From NCBI RefSeq assembly GCF_019599465.1, contig NZ_RKLR01000004.1:62001-126000 (forward strand): a DNA stretch of 64,000 nt. The letters run 5' to 3'. Position 1 is the stretch's first letter. Each line of letters begins with the position of its first letter. This DNA is from Haloarcula rubra. Lineage in GTDB: Archaea > Halobacteriota > Halobacteria > Halobacteriales > Haloarculaceae. Made by a program: the position numbers and the translations under genes. The notes below the pieces were generated by a model, which was given only the letters and a program-made list of their open reading frames with translations, was not told the DNA's origin and ran no database searches. Below, piece by piece: positions 24,525 to 32,626 of the stretch.

Positions 24525-24644
24525 GGTGCCGACGCGGCGACCCTAGACACGTACCGACGCTCGTTTTCCCGCTGTGGGACCGGTTTGTACGCACGCCGTC
24601 CAGTCGAACCGCGCCGACAGTCGTCAGCCTGTTCCCACCGATTC

Positions 24645-24833
24645 ATGGACGAGAAATGCCTCGACGGCCCACTGCGAGCGACGGACCGGGGCCGCACCTG
24701 TGCCAACTGTGGCGAGGTGATAGACACGACGGAGTGGTACCCGGTGGTCTCCGTCCCGGGGGAGGGATACCGCATCTACGCGTTCTGCGACGAGGGGTGT
24801 CGCGACCAGTGGCGACAGCAGACAGACCGGTGA
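24645..24833 (+). CDS. Small zinc-finger protein (DUF7576-like)
   Basis: 62 residues: RGRTCANCGEVIDTTEWYPV then IYAFCDEGCRDQWRQQ, two Cys pairs (CANC, CDEGC) forming a TRASH/FLZ-like treble-clef finger. I recall the haloarchaeal DUF7576 family with this pattern. It begins 140 bases after the large regulator. Function unknown; it may be a small regulator or metal chaperone. Confidence 0.75.
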   Translation: MDEKCLDGPLRATDRGRTCANCGEVIDTTEWYPVVSVPGEGYRIYAFCDEGCRDQWRQQTDR

Positions 24834-24871
24834 GAGACGCCGGTGTCGGCGCAGACGAGCGCCGGTCTAAA

Positions 24872-24880
24872 TGTATAGTG
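24872..24880 (+). repeat. TGTATAGTG element, copy 2
   Basis: Second exact copy of the 9-mer at 24516, 70 bases before the HalOD1 gene and upstream of that gene's TATA-like box. Confidence 0.35.
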
Positions 24881-24920
24881 TGTCGCCGGCCGGGACGTCT
24901 GTGCTTGTAGCAGCCACCGC

Positions 24921-24928
24921 TATTTTCG
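24921..24928 (+). promoter_or_regulatory. TATA-like box of the HalOD1 gene
   Basis: TATTTTCG centred about 26 bases before the ATG at 24950, implying a leaderless transcript and supporting that ATG over an in-frame start five codons upstream. Confidence 0.5.
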
Positions 24929-24949
24929 TCTGGTGTGTTCCCTGAACCG

Positions 24950-25276
24950 ATGAGACAACGAGAGAACGCACACCGACACGTCGAACGGACCGTCGGCGAC
25001 GTCTCGTCGCCATCGGAGTTGACACGGGCTATCGTCGAAGCGGTCGCCGACGCGACGGACACGCCCGCCTCGGACCTCGGGGCGTCCCTGTACGACGTCG
25101 TCGAACCGGACGCGCTCTCGGAGGTCCTCGAAGCGGCCGCCAACAGCCACGTCTCGTTCGTCTACGCGGAGTGTGGGGTCGTCGTCGCCAGCGACGGCAC
25201 CCTCCTCGTGGACCCGGACCCGACGTTCGCCGGCGACGCCGGCACCCAGTTACGAGGCGTCACACAACAGTCATGA
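24950..25276 (+). CDS. HalOD1 output-domain protein
   Basis: 108 residues. The segment SLYDVVEPDALSEVLEAA...VSFVYAECGVVVASDGTLLVDP (about 48-95) is the HalOD1 domain, an output module of haloarchaeal signalling proteins that also occurs alone, as here. The preceding residues SPSELTRAIVEAVADATDTPASDLG are the usual N-terminal helix. The stop overlaps the next ATG (ATGA), so it is cotranslated with the 51-residue protein. Confidence 0.88.
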   Translation: MRQRENAHRHVERTVGDVSSPSELTRAIVEAVADATDTPASDLGASLYDVVEPDALSEVLEAAANSHVSFVYAECGVVVASDGTLLVDPDPTFAGDAGTQLRGVTQQS

Positions 25277-25428
25277 CAGGCGAGTCCGAGTCACAGCGAG
25301 CGCAACCGCCGGCCCCGGTCGACGACCGGTACACCGCCCTCAGGGTCGACGACGAACTCCTCATCTACGACCACGAGGAGGACGGCGCGTGGATACAGTC
25401 GACCGAGACCTGCGAACTGCGGGCGTGA
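25273..25428 (+). CDS. Very small acidic protein (DUF7331-like)
   Basis: 51 residues: DDRYTALRVDDELLIYDHEEDGAWIQSTETCELRA resembles the tiny haloarchaeal DUF7331 family, as far as I recall. It overlaps the HalOD1 stop by four bases, so the two are coupled. Function unknown. It ends five bases before the convergent deoC stop. Confidence 0.7.
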   Translation: MTGESESQRAQPPAPVDDRYTALRVDDELLIYDHEEDGAWIQSTETCELRA

Positions 25429-25433
25429 GCGGC

Positions 25434-26072
25434 CTACTCCGGTCGCTGGTCGCGCCACTCGGAGACGATGACGTCCCCGCTGGAGGCCCCGATTCGTTTC
25501 GCTCCGGCCTCGAACATCTCGGTCGCTTCCTCGTACGACCCCACGCCGCCGCTGGCTTTCACCGGGAGGTACTGGCTCAGAATCTCCACGTCGTGGACGG
25601 TCGCACCGCCCTCGGAGAACCCCGTCGCCGTCTTGAGGTAGGCCGCGTCGGCGTCGGCGACCAGTCGGCCGACCCGGTGGAGTTCCTCGTCGGTCAACAG
25701 CGGTGCCTCGACGATGACCTTCACGGGGACGGGGACGGCCGCGACGACTTCGGTGAGGTGGTCGCCGAGGGTTTCGTCCTCACCGGCTTTCAGCAGGCCG
25801 ACGTTACAGACCACGTCGAGTTCGTCGGCCCCGTCGTTCCACGCCCGTTTGGCCGCGTGACACACCGCGCTGGTGGCCCCCTGCCCGTGGGGGAAGTCGA
25901 CGACAGTTGTCAGCGGGACGTTCGCGTAGTCGGTCGCCAGCGGCATGTAACACGGCGGGATACAGGCCCGCATCCCGTACTCCAGCGCGTCGTCCAGACA
26001 CGCTCGCACGTCGTCGGGCGTCGTCGTCGGTCCGAGGACGGTGTGTTCCACCCGGTCGGGAAGGTCGTCCAT
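25434..26072 (-). CDS. deoC: Deoxyribose-phosphate aldolase
   Basis: Cleaves 2-deoxyribose 5-phosphate to glyceraldehyde 3-phosphate and acetaldehyde. 212 residues, class I aldolase TIM barrel. Motifs: DDLPDRVEHTVLGPTTTPDDV, VVDFPHGQGATSAVCHAAKRA, GADELDVVCNVG, VPVKVIVEAPLLTDEE, the Schiff-base Lys in AAYLKTATGFSEGGATV, and the second conserved Lys in PVKASGGVGSYEEA. A nucleoside phosphorylase lies 1.7 kb away, so the two could form a nucleoside-salvage route, although they are not in one operon. Confidence 0.94.
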   Translation of the reverse strand: MDDLPDRVEHTVLGPTTTPDDVRACLDDALEYGMRACIPPCYMPLATDYANVPLTTVVDFPHGQGATSAVCHAAKRAWNDGADELDVVCNVGLLKAGEDETLGDHLTEVVAAVPVPVKVIVEAPLLTDEELHRVGRLVADADAAYLKTATGFSEGGATVHDVEILSQYLPVKASGGVGSYEEATEMFEAGAKRIGASSGDVIVSEWRDQRPE

Positions 26073-26093
26073 ACCGGGTCGAGAGGCGGCGAG

Positions 26094-26104
26094 TACCTAA
26101 ACGT
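26094..26104 (-). promoter_or_regulatory. TATA-like box of deoC
   Basis: CGTTTAGGTAC on the minus strand, centred 27 bases before the deoC ATG at 26072; leaderless arrangement. Confidence 0.5.
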
Positions 26105-26161
26105 CCCGACGACGGGCCGCGAGGCCGGAACCTTTTCGGCGTCACGGGGCGGCGTGCAGAT

Positions 26162-26998
26162 ATGGTATTGCCTTCGGGGTTCGGACTGCCGCCGTTGCCG
26201 TATCTGGCGGCGCTCGCGGGTGGGACGCTGGTGGTGTCGGCACTGCTGGTCGCGCTGGAACCGCCGATAGACCAGCGGACCGTCGTCGCCCTCGCCCCGT
26301 GGATGGCCATCGGTGGGACGCTTCACGCACTCGGCCAACCCCCTATCGAGGTGTACGACCCGGTGCTCAGACCGCTGTTCGGGACGCCGGCGGTGTACTT
26401 CACGACGTACGTCACGCTGGGGACGGTGTGGGTCTTTCTCTCGCTGTTCGGGGTCCGGCGGGGCCACGACGAGGCCATCTCGCGGAACCTCGGCCTCGTC
26501 GGGACCGGCATCCTGACGGTGTTGCTGGTGCTGGCGGCCATCACGGCGCTCCGTTCCGGACTCCTCGCACTCGTCTGGCCGACCGTCGCCGTGGTCGGTG
26601 CCGTCGTCCTCGCGGCGGTGACGCTGCTGGTCGTCGCGCTCTGGCGCACGCCGATAATCGTCCGCACCCGCTACGCCGCGCCCGTCGTCGTCTTCGCCCA
26701 CGCGTTCGACGGCGTCTCGACGGCCATCGGGACGGACGTCATCGGCGTCGGCGAGCGCTCGCCGGTCCCCCGCGCTATCATGGACTTCGCGGGGACGCTC
26801 CCGACGGCCCCCGTCATCGGCGAGGGGTGGCTGTTCGCGCTGGTGAAACTCGTCGTCGCGGTGGCCGTCGTCGTCCTGATGCACCAGTATCTGGAGGACG
26901 AACCCGTCGAGGCGAGCCTCCTGCTGGCCTTCATCGCCGCCGTCGGCCTCGGCCCGGCGACGAACAACGTCGTGCTGTTCCTCTTCACCCCGGTGTAA
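26162..26998 (+). CDS. DUF63-family membrane protein
   Basis: 278 residues, about seven to eight membrane segments. The sequence VVVFAHAFDGVSTAIGTDVIGVGERSPVPRAIM in the second half, shown here in pieces as VVVFAHAFDGVSTAIG and TDVIGVGERSPVPRAIM, and FALVKLVVAVAVV mark the archaeal DUF63 family, whose function is unknown. ALAPWMAIGGTLHALGQ near residue 45 is also conserved. It is divergent from deoC, and CCTTTTCGG about 29 bases upstream may be its TATA box. Confidence 0.87.
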   Translation: MVLPSGFGLPPLPYLAALAGGTLVVSALLVALEPPIDQRTVVALAPWMAIGGTLHALGQPPIEVYDPVLRPLFGTPAVYFTTYVTLGTVWVFLSLFGVRRGHDEAISRNLGLVGTGILTVLLVLAAITALRSGLLALVWPTVAVVGAVVLAAVTLLVVALWRTPIIVRTRYAAPVVVFAHAFDGVSTAIGTDVIGVGERSPVPRAIMDFAGTLPTAPVIGEGWLFALVKLVVAVAVVVLMHQYLEDEPVEASLLLAFIAAVGLGPATNNVVLFLFTPV

Positions 26999-27038
26999 GG
27001 CCCAAACGCTCATTGTGCCCCCCACCGAGGGGGCGAAC

Positions 27039-27515
27039 ATGTTGTCGCTCTCCCTCGGTGAGTGGGTGGTCGTCTGCGTGCTCTCCGGCCTCTTCGCCGC
27101 CGTTCTGATGAACATCCCGATGTACGTCCAGCCGGAGGGGTACCTCCCCGCCTACGTCGCCGCCGGCGGACTGACCGGCGTGGATCCGGCGGACGCACAG
27201 ACGGCGCTCGCGGTGGCCGTCCACCACGTCACCGGCACGGCCGCGGCGCTGCTGTACGGGGCCATCGTCGTCGTCTTCGCGGCGATTCTCCCGACCGCGG
27301 TCTCGCTGGTCGGCGTCCCGGCGCTCCCCCACCTGCTGGGGGCCGTCGGCGTCACGCTGTTCATCTACTACTTCTTCGAACGCGTCGCGATGCCTCGGGC
27401 CGGCGGGAGTCTCGGCGGCCGGCGAGACGACATCGTCCAGCAGTGGGCGCTCTCGTCGTTCATCTACGGGACGACGCTCGCGCTGGTCGTCCCGGTGTTC
27501 GTCACGCAACTCTGA
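27039..27515 (+). CDS. Membrane protein of unknown function
   Basis: 158 residues from the ATG at 27039 (MLSLSLGEWVVVCVLSGL); a GTG at 27015 could add eight residues. Four to five hydrophobic segments (near 8-28, 50-80, 85-110, 135-156). It lacks charged residues in the membrane regions and recognisable motifs, apart from conserved-looking MNIPMYVQPEGYLPAYVAAG and FFERVAMPRAGG. Forty bases after the DUF63 gene on the same strand, so probably cotranscribed. Confidence 0.75.
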   Translation: MLSLSLGEWVVVCVLSGLFAAVLMNIPMYVQPEGYLPAYVAAGGLTGVDPADAQTALAVAVHHVTGTAAALLYGAIVVVFAAILPTAVSLVGVPALPHLLGAVGVTLFIYYFFERVAMPRAGGSLGGRRDDIVQQWALSSFIYGTTLALVVPVFVTQL

Positions 27516-27516
27516 C

Positions 27517-27732
27517 TCAGCCGTACTGTTTCGAGAGGTTGCGGTACATCACACCGAACAGGAAGACCGCCGCCAGCGCACCGAACGGGAGTGCGTACAC
27601 CCACGGGACGTCCACGCCGGTGCCGGTCCGCTGGGTGAAGACGGCGATGAACCCGAGTCCGAACCCGGCGACGGCCGAGACGACCGCCGGCCAGCGCATC
27701 CGCCTGTCGAACAGTGAGAGGTCGTCGCTCAT
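27517..27732 (-). CDS. Small two-helix membrane protein
   Basis: 71 residues (MSDDLSLFDRRMRWPAVVSAV...). Two membrane helices (about 14-31 and 44-62) and a short cytoplasmic tail NLSKQYG. Its stop is one base from the convergent membrane-protein stop. No family recognised. An ATG two codons upstream (27738) is an alternative start. Confidence 0.6.
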   Translation of the reverse strand: MSDDLSLFDRRMRWPAVVSAVAGFGLGFIAVFTQRTGTGVDVPWVYALPFGALAAVFLFGVMYRNLSKQYG

Positions 27733-27812
27733 ACACACACCGTCGCCCTGCCCCTACCTGATTGTTCCGGCGAATCCCCGGCGTTCATACGGGGGCCGGT
27801 CGAACGGCCGCC

Positions 27813-28538
27813 ATGGCGAAACAGCCCCACTTGCTGGTCGAACCGGGCGACCTGAACGACGTCGCACTCCTGCCGGGCGACCCCGGCCGCGTCGACCGCA
27901 TCGCCGGCCACTGTGCGGACCACGAGGTTGTCGCCGAGAACCGCGAGTACAAGGTCGTCAACGCAACCTACGAGGGCACCGACCTCACCATCTGTTCGAC
28001 GGGCATCGGGTCGCCGTCGGCGGCTATCGCCGTCGAGGAACTGGCCGCCGTCGGCGTCGAGACGTTCCTCCGCGTCGGCACCACGGGGGCGCTCCAGTCA
28101 GGCATCGAAATCGGCGACATGGTCGTCGCCACCGGCGCCGCCAAGGACGAGGGGACGACCGACCGATACGAGGCCACGGAAGTCCCGGCCGTCCCGGACT
28201 ACGACGCCCTGTCGGCGCTCGTTGACGCCGCCGAAGCCAACGACGAGGACGTCCACGTCGGCCCCATCGCCACGGACGACGCCTTCTACGCCGAGACCGA
28301 CGCCTACGTCGAGCAGTGGGAGGCCGCCGGGTTGCTGGCCGTCGAGATGGAAGCCGCCGCCATCTTCTCGCTGGCCCGCCGCAAGGGACTGGCCGCCGGC
28401 GCCATCTGTACCGTCGACGGCAACCTCGTCGAAGGGACCCAGAAGGGGGCGACCGACGACGACGAACTCCCCGAGAAGGCCAAGAACAACGTCGAACGCG
28501 CCATCGAAATCTCGCTGACCGCCGCGGCGTCGCTCTGA
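27813..28538 (+). CDS. Nucleoside phosphorylase (uridine phosphorylase-like)
   Basis: Phosphorolysis of a nucleoside to free base and ribose 1-phosphate; PNP/UDP family I. 241 residues. Motifs: VALLPGDPGRVDRIAGHC (phosphate-binding Gly and Arg, about 18-35), EYKVVNATYEG, ICSTGIGSPSAAIAVEELAAVG, LRVGTTGALQSGIEIGDMVV and AVEMEAAAIFSLARRKG with the ribose-binding Glu pair. The sequence looks closest to bacterial-type uridine phosphorylases, but base specificity is inferred. The ATG at 27813 is the standard start (MAKQPHLLVEPGD). Confidence 0.92.
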   Translation: MAKQPHLLVEPGDLNDVALLPGDPGRVDRIAGHCADHEVVAENREYKVVNATYEGTDLTICSTGIGSPSAAIAVEELAAVGVETFLRVGTTGALQSGIEIGDMVVATGAAKDEGTTDRYEATEVPAVPDYDALSALVDAAEANDEDVHVGPIATDDAFYAETDAYVEQWEAAGLLAVEMEAAAIFSLARRKGLAAGAICTVDGNLVEGTQKGATDDDELPEKAKNNVERAIEISLTAAASL

Positions 28539-28608
28539 GGCGGCGACCGCTGGCACGCCGACGTCGCCCGGCGGTGAACTTACGGCCCCGTCGTGCGAGT
28601 TGGTAGAT

Positions 28609-30129
28609 ATGCTCGACCAGTTGGTTCGCCGAGTGCAGACGTTACTCGTGCGCGCCCGTCGGGTCGAGCGCCGTGAACTGCGGGAGTTCCGCCGGTGGGC
28701 CGAGACGACGGACCGCGTCGTCCACCTCTCGATGCTCGTGTTCGTCCCGTTGCTCATCGCCCTCGTGACGGCCCTCGCCAACGCCGTCCCGCGACTGACG
28801 TTCCTGCTGTTCCCGCCGCTGGCGTCGGGGACCTACACGCTGTTCGTCGACCCGACGGCGAAGTACTCCGACCCGAAACGGTTCGTCGCCGGTCTCACTA
28901 TCGGCGCCGTCTGTGGCCTCGGCGCGCTCGACCTGTCGAGCGTCCTGCTCGCGCCACCGACCGGCCAGTTCGCGGTCAGCGCCACCGCCGCCGGTCTCGC
29001 GGTGCTTGCGACCGGTCTGGTGACGTGGCCGCTCGACATCGAGGAACCGTCGTCGTACTCGACGGCGCTGCTGGCGTTGCTGGTCCAACCGAACCAGCAA
29101 CTCGTGTTCGTCGGGAGCATCTTCCTCGCGAGTGCGCTGGTCGCCAGCGTCTTCGTCGTCTGGCGGGACCGGTTCTACGAGCGACGCGCGACGTACCTGT
29201 ACGAGTCGACGACCGGCGACGACCACGTGCTGGTGCCGATGCGGGGCGAGACGGCGGGCCGGACGGCGATGCTTGGCGCTCGTCTCGCGGCCGCACACGA
29301 GGCCAGCAAGGTCGTCTTGCTCGACATGGTCTCCGACTCGGACGCCGCGGCGACGGAGCGCGAACTCCTGCAGGACACCGTCAAACTCGACATGTTCTCC
29401 GAGACCGACACCGACGCGTCGAACGCGAACCGGACCGAGTCCACGGCCGCCGTCTTCGGCGACGGCGGGAGCGTCGACGCGGAGACGACGGAGGCGGCCG
29501 ACTTCGACGCACAGGTGGACTGGCTGGAGACCCACGCCGCGCGCATCGAGACGCGGACCGGCGTCCCGTGTCAGGTCGTCGTCGCCATCGACGACGGCAA
29601 TCCGGCGGCGACGACGCTCCAGACGGCCGCCGAGACCAACTGCGACCTCGTCGTCGCGCCCTACGAGAGCGAACACGGCGCGCTGTCGCCGTATCTCAGA
29701 CGGTTGTTCCGGGGGAACACCGACGTACTCGTCCACCGCTCGCGTGCCGAGCGGAGCCAGTGGAAACGAGTGCTCGTGCCGGTCCGTCGCACCAGCGACG
29801 TGGCCCACAACATGGTCGACTTCGCGACCCGACTGGCGGGCAAGAGCGGCCGGGTCGCCGTCGCGACGTGCATCGGCGAGTCGCAGAACCGCCGGCGGGC
29901 CGAGGAGATGCTCGCCGACCTCGTGGAACCGTTCGACGGTGCCATCGAGACGCGCGTCTCCCGGGCGGACATCAACGAGTTCCTCGCCACGACGGGGTCG
30001 CAGTACGACCTCGTCGTCATCGGGGCCAGTCAGGACCGGAGTGCCGCGTCGCGGTTCGTCTCACCGCCGACGTTCGAGCGGTTGGAAGACGTCGAGACGG
30101 ACGTGGCTATCGTCGACCGAAGCCACTAG
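28609..30129 (+). CDS. HPP-family membrane protein fused to tandem UspA domains
   Basis: 506 residues. Residues about 35-185 hold an HPP-type bundle of four to five membrane helices (FLLFPPLASGTYTLFVDPTAKYSDPKRF, quoted in pieces: FLLFPPLASGTYTLF and VDPTAKYSDPKRF). Two universal-stress-protein domains follow in the cytoplasm, about 200-370 and 380-505. The first has an acidic insertion and ends LVVAPYESEHGALSPYLRRLFRGNTDVLVHR, the second ends LVVIGASQDRSAASRFVSPP, each near the usual UspA nucleotide-loop position. The gene ends tail-to-tail with a K+ channel gene, sharing bases of the stop codons (CTAG). I infer a membrane stress sensor or transporter linked to the adjacent K+ genes. Confidence 0.87.
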   Translation: MLDQLVRRVQTLLVRARRVERRELREFRRWAETTDRVVHLSMLVFVPLLIALVTALANAVPRLTFLLFPPLASGTYTLFVDPTAKYSDPKRFVAGLTIGAVCGLGALDLSSVLLAPPTGQFAVSATAAGLAVLATGLVTWPLDIEEPSSYSTALLALLVQPNQQLVFVGSIFLASALVASVFVVWRDRFYERRATYLYESTTGDDHVLVPMRGETAGRTAMLGARLAAAHEASKVVLLDMVSDSDAAATERELLQDTVKLDMFSETDTDASNANRTESTAAVFGDGGSVDAETTEAADFDAQVDWLETHAARIETRTGVPCQVVVAIDDGNPAATTLQTAAETNCDLVVAPYESEHGALSPYLRRLFRGNTDVLVHRSRAERSQWKRVLVPVRRTSDVAHNMVDFATRLAGKSGRVAVATCIGESQNRRRAEEMLADLVEPFDGAIETRVSRADINEFLATTGSQYDLVVIGASQDRSAASRFVSPPTFERLEDVETDVAIVDRSH

Positions 30130-31292
30130 ATGTCGGCTTCGTCCTCGCGTTCGATGTCCAGCAGGTGGTCCGCGATGTTCTCCATGCCCTCGCGTCCCAG
30201 CGCCGACTGGACGAGGAGGTGACCGCCTATCTGTGCGGGACTGATGACGGTGCTCGCGCCCGCCCGCCGGAGTTTCTCGATGTTCTCCCGCTCCGTCGCG
30301 GCGGCGACGATGTTGAGGTCGGGGTTGATGCTGTGGGCGGTCAGAATCGACAGTGCGTCCTGCGCGTCGTCGTTGGTGGCCGCGACGGCCGCCCGGGCGT
30401 CGTCGATGCCGGCCCGCTGGAGCGGTTCCTCGTCGCTCGGGTCGGCGGTCAGCACCGCGATGTCCCGTTGCTGGAGGCGCGCCGCCGTCTCGGAGTCGGG
30501 CGTGATGACGACGAAATCCGTCGCGCCGACGAGTTCTTCGATTATCGGTTCTGTCAGGTCGCCGTAGCCCAGAACCACCACGTGGTTCTCGAGCAAGTCG
30601 AGTTGTGCGTCAGTCATGTTCCCGAGTACCTCCGCGAAGCGCTTCTCGAGTGCCGGGCCGAGCAGGGACCCCAGCGCGATGGCGAAACTGGCCGTCCCCA
30701 GCACGACGACGGACATGCCGAACAGCGTCGCCCGTTCGCTCACCGGCGTCACGTCGCCGTAGCCGACGGTGCTGGCCGTGACGAGCGTGTAGTAGAACGC
30801 GTCGGTGAGCGTCTCGACGTTGACGAACTCCTCGCGGAGCGCCCACGTCCCGACGGTGCCGTACACCTGTGCGCCCAGCAGGGCCGCCCCCGCCGCGAGT
30901 TGCGTCGTCGAGAGGTCCAGTTTCCGGTCGAACCGCCGGCGGTTCAACAGCACCGTCGGCAGCGACACCAGCGAGAGGACGACCAGCGGCAGGGAGAGCG
31001 GCGAGGACTGCACCACGCCCTGCAGCGCCGACACCGGGAGCAACACGACGGTCACGTACCACGCGATGCGTAACCGCCGGCGGAGCCCGAAGACGCTCAG
31101 GAGCAGCGAGAACCCTGTCAGCGCACCCGTGAAGCCGGCTGCCTGCTGCAGGCTCTCGGGAACGGCGGTGCCGAGTATCCCGCTGATGGGGGCGGTGATG
31201 TTGGCGACGCCCGTCGCGAACGACAGCACGGCTACCAGCGTCGGCAGCAGTATCGTCGCCCGCGCCCCCAACCACTCCCGCGACCAGTGCAT
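30126..31292 (-). CDS. Potassium channel with RCK_N (TrkA-N) domain
   Basis: 388 residues. Hydrophobic segments near 12-32, 52-72, 76-95, 98-116 and 130-150 precede a pore loop with selectivity filter TVGYGD (175-180, TASTVGYGDVTP) and the last helix (188-215). From residue 237 an RCK_N/TrkA-N Rossmann domain starts: HVVVLGYGDLTEPIIEELV, with the third Gly of GxGxxG replaced by Thr, then FVVITPDSETAARL and VLTADPSDEEPLQRAGI. The protein ends soon after GGHLLVQSALGREGMENIADHL, with no RCK_C domain. The ATG at 31292 lies about 29 bases after a TACATTTAC box. It is divergent from two genes that do carry RCK_C-like domains. Confidence 0.92.
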   Translation of the reverse strand: MHWSREWLGARATILLPTLVAVLSFATGVANITAPISGILGTAVPESLQQAAGFTGALTGFSLLLSVFGLRRRLRIAWYVTVVLLPVSALQGVVQSSPLSLPLVVLSLVSLPTVLLNRRRFDRKLDLSTTQLAAGAALLGAQVYGTVGTWALREEFVNVETLTDAFYYTLVTASTVGYGDVTPVSERATLFGMSVVVLGTASFAIALGSLLGPALEKRFAEVLGNMTDAQLDLLENHVVVLGYGDLTEPIIEELVGATDFVVITPDSETAARLQQRDIAVLTADPSDEEPLQRAGIDDARAAVAATNDDAQDALSILTAHSINPDLNIVAAATERENIEKLRRAGASTVISPAQIGGHLLVQSALGREGMENIADHLLDIEREDEADI

Positions 31293-31316
31293 ATCTGCTC
31301 TGTGTCGATGGGGTGG

Positions 31317-31328
31317 TGTAAATGTACT
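31317..31328 (-). promoter_or_regulatory. TATA-like box of the K+ channel gene
   Basis: GTACATTTACAC on the minus strand, centred about 30 bases before the ATG at 31292. It shares ATTTAC followed by CCACC-like bases with the divergent promoter at 31371, suggesting common control. Confidence 0.5.
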
Positions 31329-31370
31329 GTCCCGGACTCGCCGCGACGAGGCCGGGATGCATCGTCGGAA

Positions 31371-31380
31371 GCGATTTACC
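31371..31380 (+). promoter_or_regulatory. TATA-like box of the first TrkA_C membrane gene
   Basis: GCGATTTACC, 28 bases before the ATG at 31403, followed by ACCGGG. It mirrors the ATTTACACCACC arrangement of the divergent K+ channel promoter. Confidence 0.5.
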
Positions 31381-31402
31381 ACCGGGCGCGCACGGTGGGG
31401 AC

Positions 31403-32626
31403 ATGGCTTCGCTCCCAATCGAGATTCTCTTGGGCATCTATCTGGGGTTGCTGGTCGGGGTCATCCCGGCGCTGGCGTCGTGGGCACTCGGGTTCGGCTT
31501 CAAGTATCTCACCGGCGTCACCCTCCCGGGGTTCGCCGTCGCCGTCCTCGCGATAGCGCTGGCGGGCGTCAGCGGCGGGTTGCTGGCGCTGGCCGACGAG
31601 TCCATCACGCAGGCACCCAACGCCGAGCGGATAATCACCGCCATCGTCCTCGTCGGGATGGTGTCGATGTACGCCCACAGCAAGGGCGACCAGATGGGGA
31701 CGACGTTCCCGAAACGGCTCTCGTTGCAGGGGCTCCGGGACAGGACGCTCTCGGCCGACGTGGTCGAACGGTTCGGTGGGCGCGACGAGGTGCGCATCCG
31801 CGTCGTCGGCGAGGTGGCCGACATGGAGGGGTACCCGCCGCTGTCGGAACCGCTCCGGGCCGAGATTCGGGGCGGCGAGTGGACGTTCCCCGCCGACCTC
31901 CGCATCGGCGAACTCGAAGCGGAGCTGGAGACGCGACTGAAGACGGAGTTCGACCTCGGCGACGTGGCCGTGACCATCGACGAACAGGGGCAGGCCAGCG
32001 TCGTCGCCGCGCCGCCGTTCTCGGGACTCTCGAAGCGGGTCACCGACGGGCGACACGCCGTCTCCGTCGACGCACTCCTGCCGACGGGACTGGCGCGAAA
32101 CGACGAGGTGACGGTGCTGACGACGGACGCGCAGGTCCGGGGGACCGTCGTCAGCGCCCGGTCGAAGGGGTCGGAGGCGGGCGTCGAGGAACCCGAGGAC
32201 CCGGAACTCGCCGACGACGCCGAGACGCCCGCGGCGCCGGTGCACGCGCCGACGACCGACGGCGGCGAGGGGCGACTGACCATCGCAGTCAACCGGACGG
32301 ACGTCCAACCACTGCTCCGGAGCGAGTCGGCGAAGGTGGTCGTCGAGCCACGGGGCACCCGCCGCGAGTACGAACTCGTCTCCCTGCTCCGACGAGCGGG
32401 CAACCGTTTTCGACGGGTCACCGTCCGTGACGGCGGGGCGCTCGACGGGACGACGCTCGGCGACGCACGGGTCCGCGAGACGTACGGCGTCGCCGTCGTC
32501 GCCGTCCGCGAACAGGGTGGGTGGCGACTCGCGCCGCGGGGCGAGACCACCGTCGAGGCGGGCGAGGAACTGTACGCCGTCGGGCCACACGACGCCCTCG
32601 ACGCCTTCGTGGAGGCGGTCGCATGA
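31403..32626 (+). CDS. Membrane protein with C-terminal TrkA_C (RCK_C) domain, paralogue 1
   Basis: 407 residues. Three membrane helices in residues 5-100 (IEILLGIYLGLLVGVIPALASW, quoted as IEILLGIYLGLLVG and VIPALASW; the others at about 38-62 and 75-95). A middle cytoplasmic domain (about 115-255) contains RIGELEAELETRLKTEFDLGDV. A TrkA_C-type domain (about 310-405) has VTVRDGGALDGTTLGDARVRETYGV and TTVEAGEELYAVGPHDALDAF. A disordered acidic linker joins them. The long N-terminal extension starting at 31322 is rejected because the TATA box falls inside it. The stop overlaps the next gene's start (ATGA). Divergent from an RCK_N-only K+ channel, so it may supply its regulatory half. Confidence 0.85.
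   Translation: MASLPIEILLGIYLGLLVGVIPALASWALGFGFKYLTGVTLPGFAVAVLAIALAGVSGGLLALADESITQAPNAERIITAIVLVGMVSMYAHSKGDQMGTTFPKRLSLQGLRDRTLSADVVERFGGRDEVRIRVVGEVADMEGYPPLSEPLRAEIRGGEWTFPADLRIGELEAELETRLKTEFDLGDVAVTIDEQGQASVVAAPPFSGLSKRVTDGRHAVSVDALLPTGLARNDEVTVLTTDAQVRGTVVSARSKGSEAGVEEPEDPELADDAETPAAPVHAPTTDGGEGRLTIAVNRTDVQPLLRSESAKVVVEPRGTRREYELVSLLRRAGNRFRRVTVRDGGALDGTTLGDARVRETYGVAVVAVREQGGWRLAPRGETTVEAGEELYAVGPHDALDAFVEAVA

Noticed and set aside
23505-24644. In-frame upstream extension of the small zinc-finger gene through the large regulator
   Set aside because: It is Arg/Gly-rich shadow sequence overlapping the regulator in another frame. The acidic, Cys-containing protein starts at 24645.
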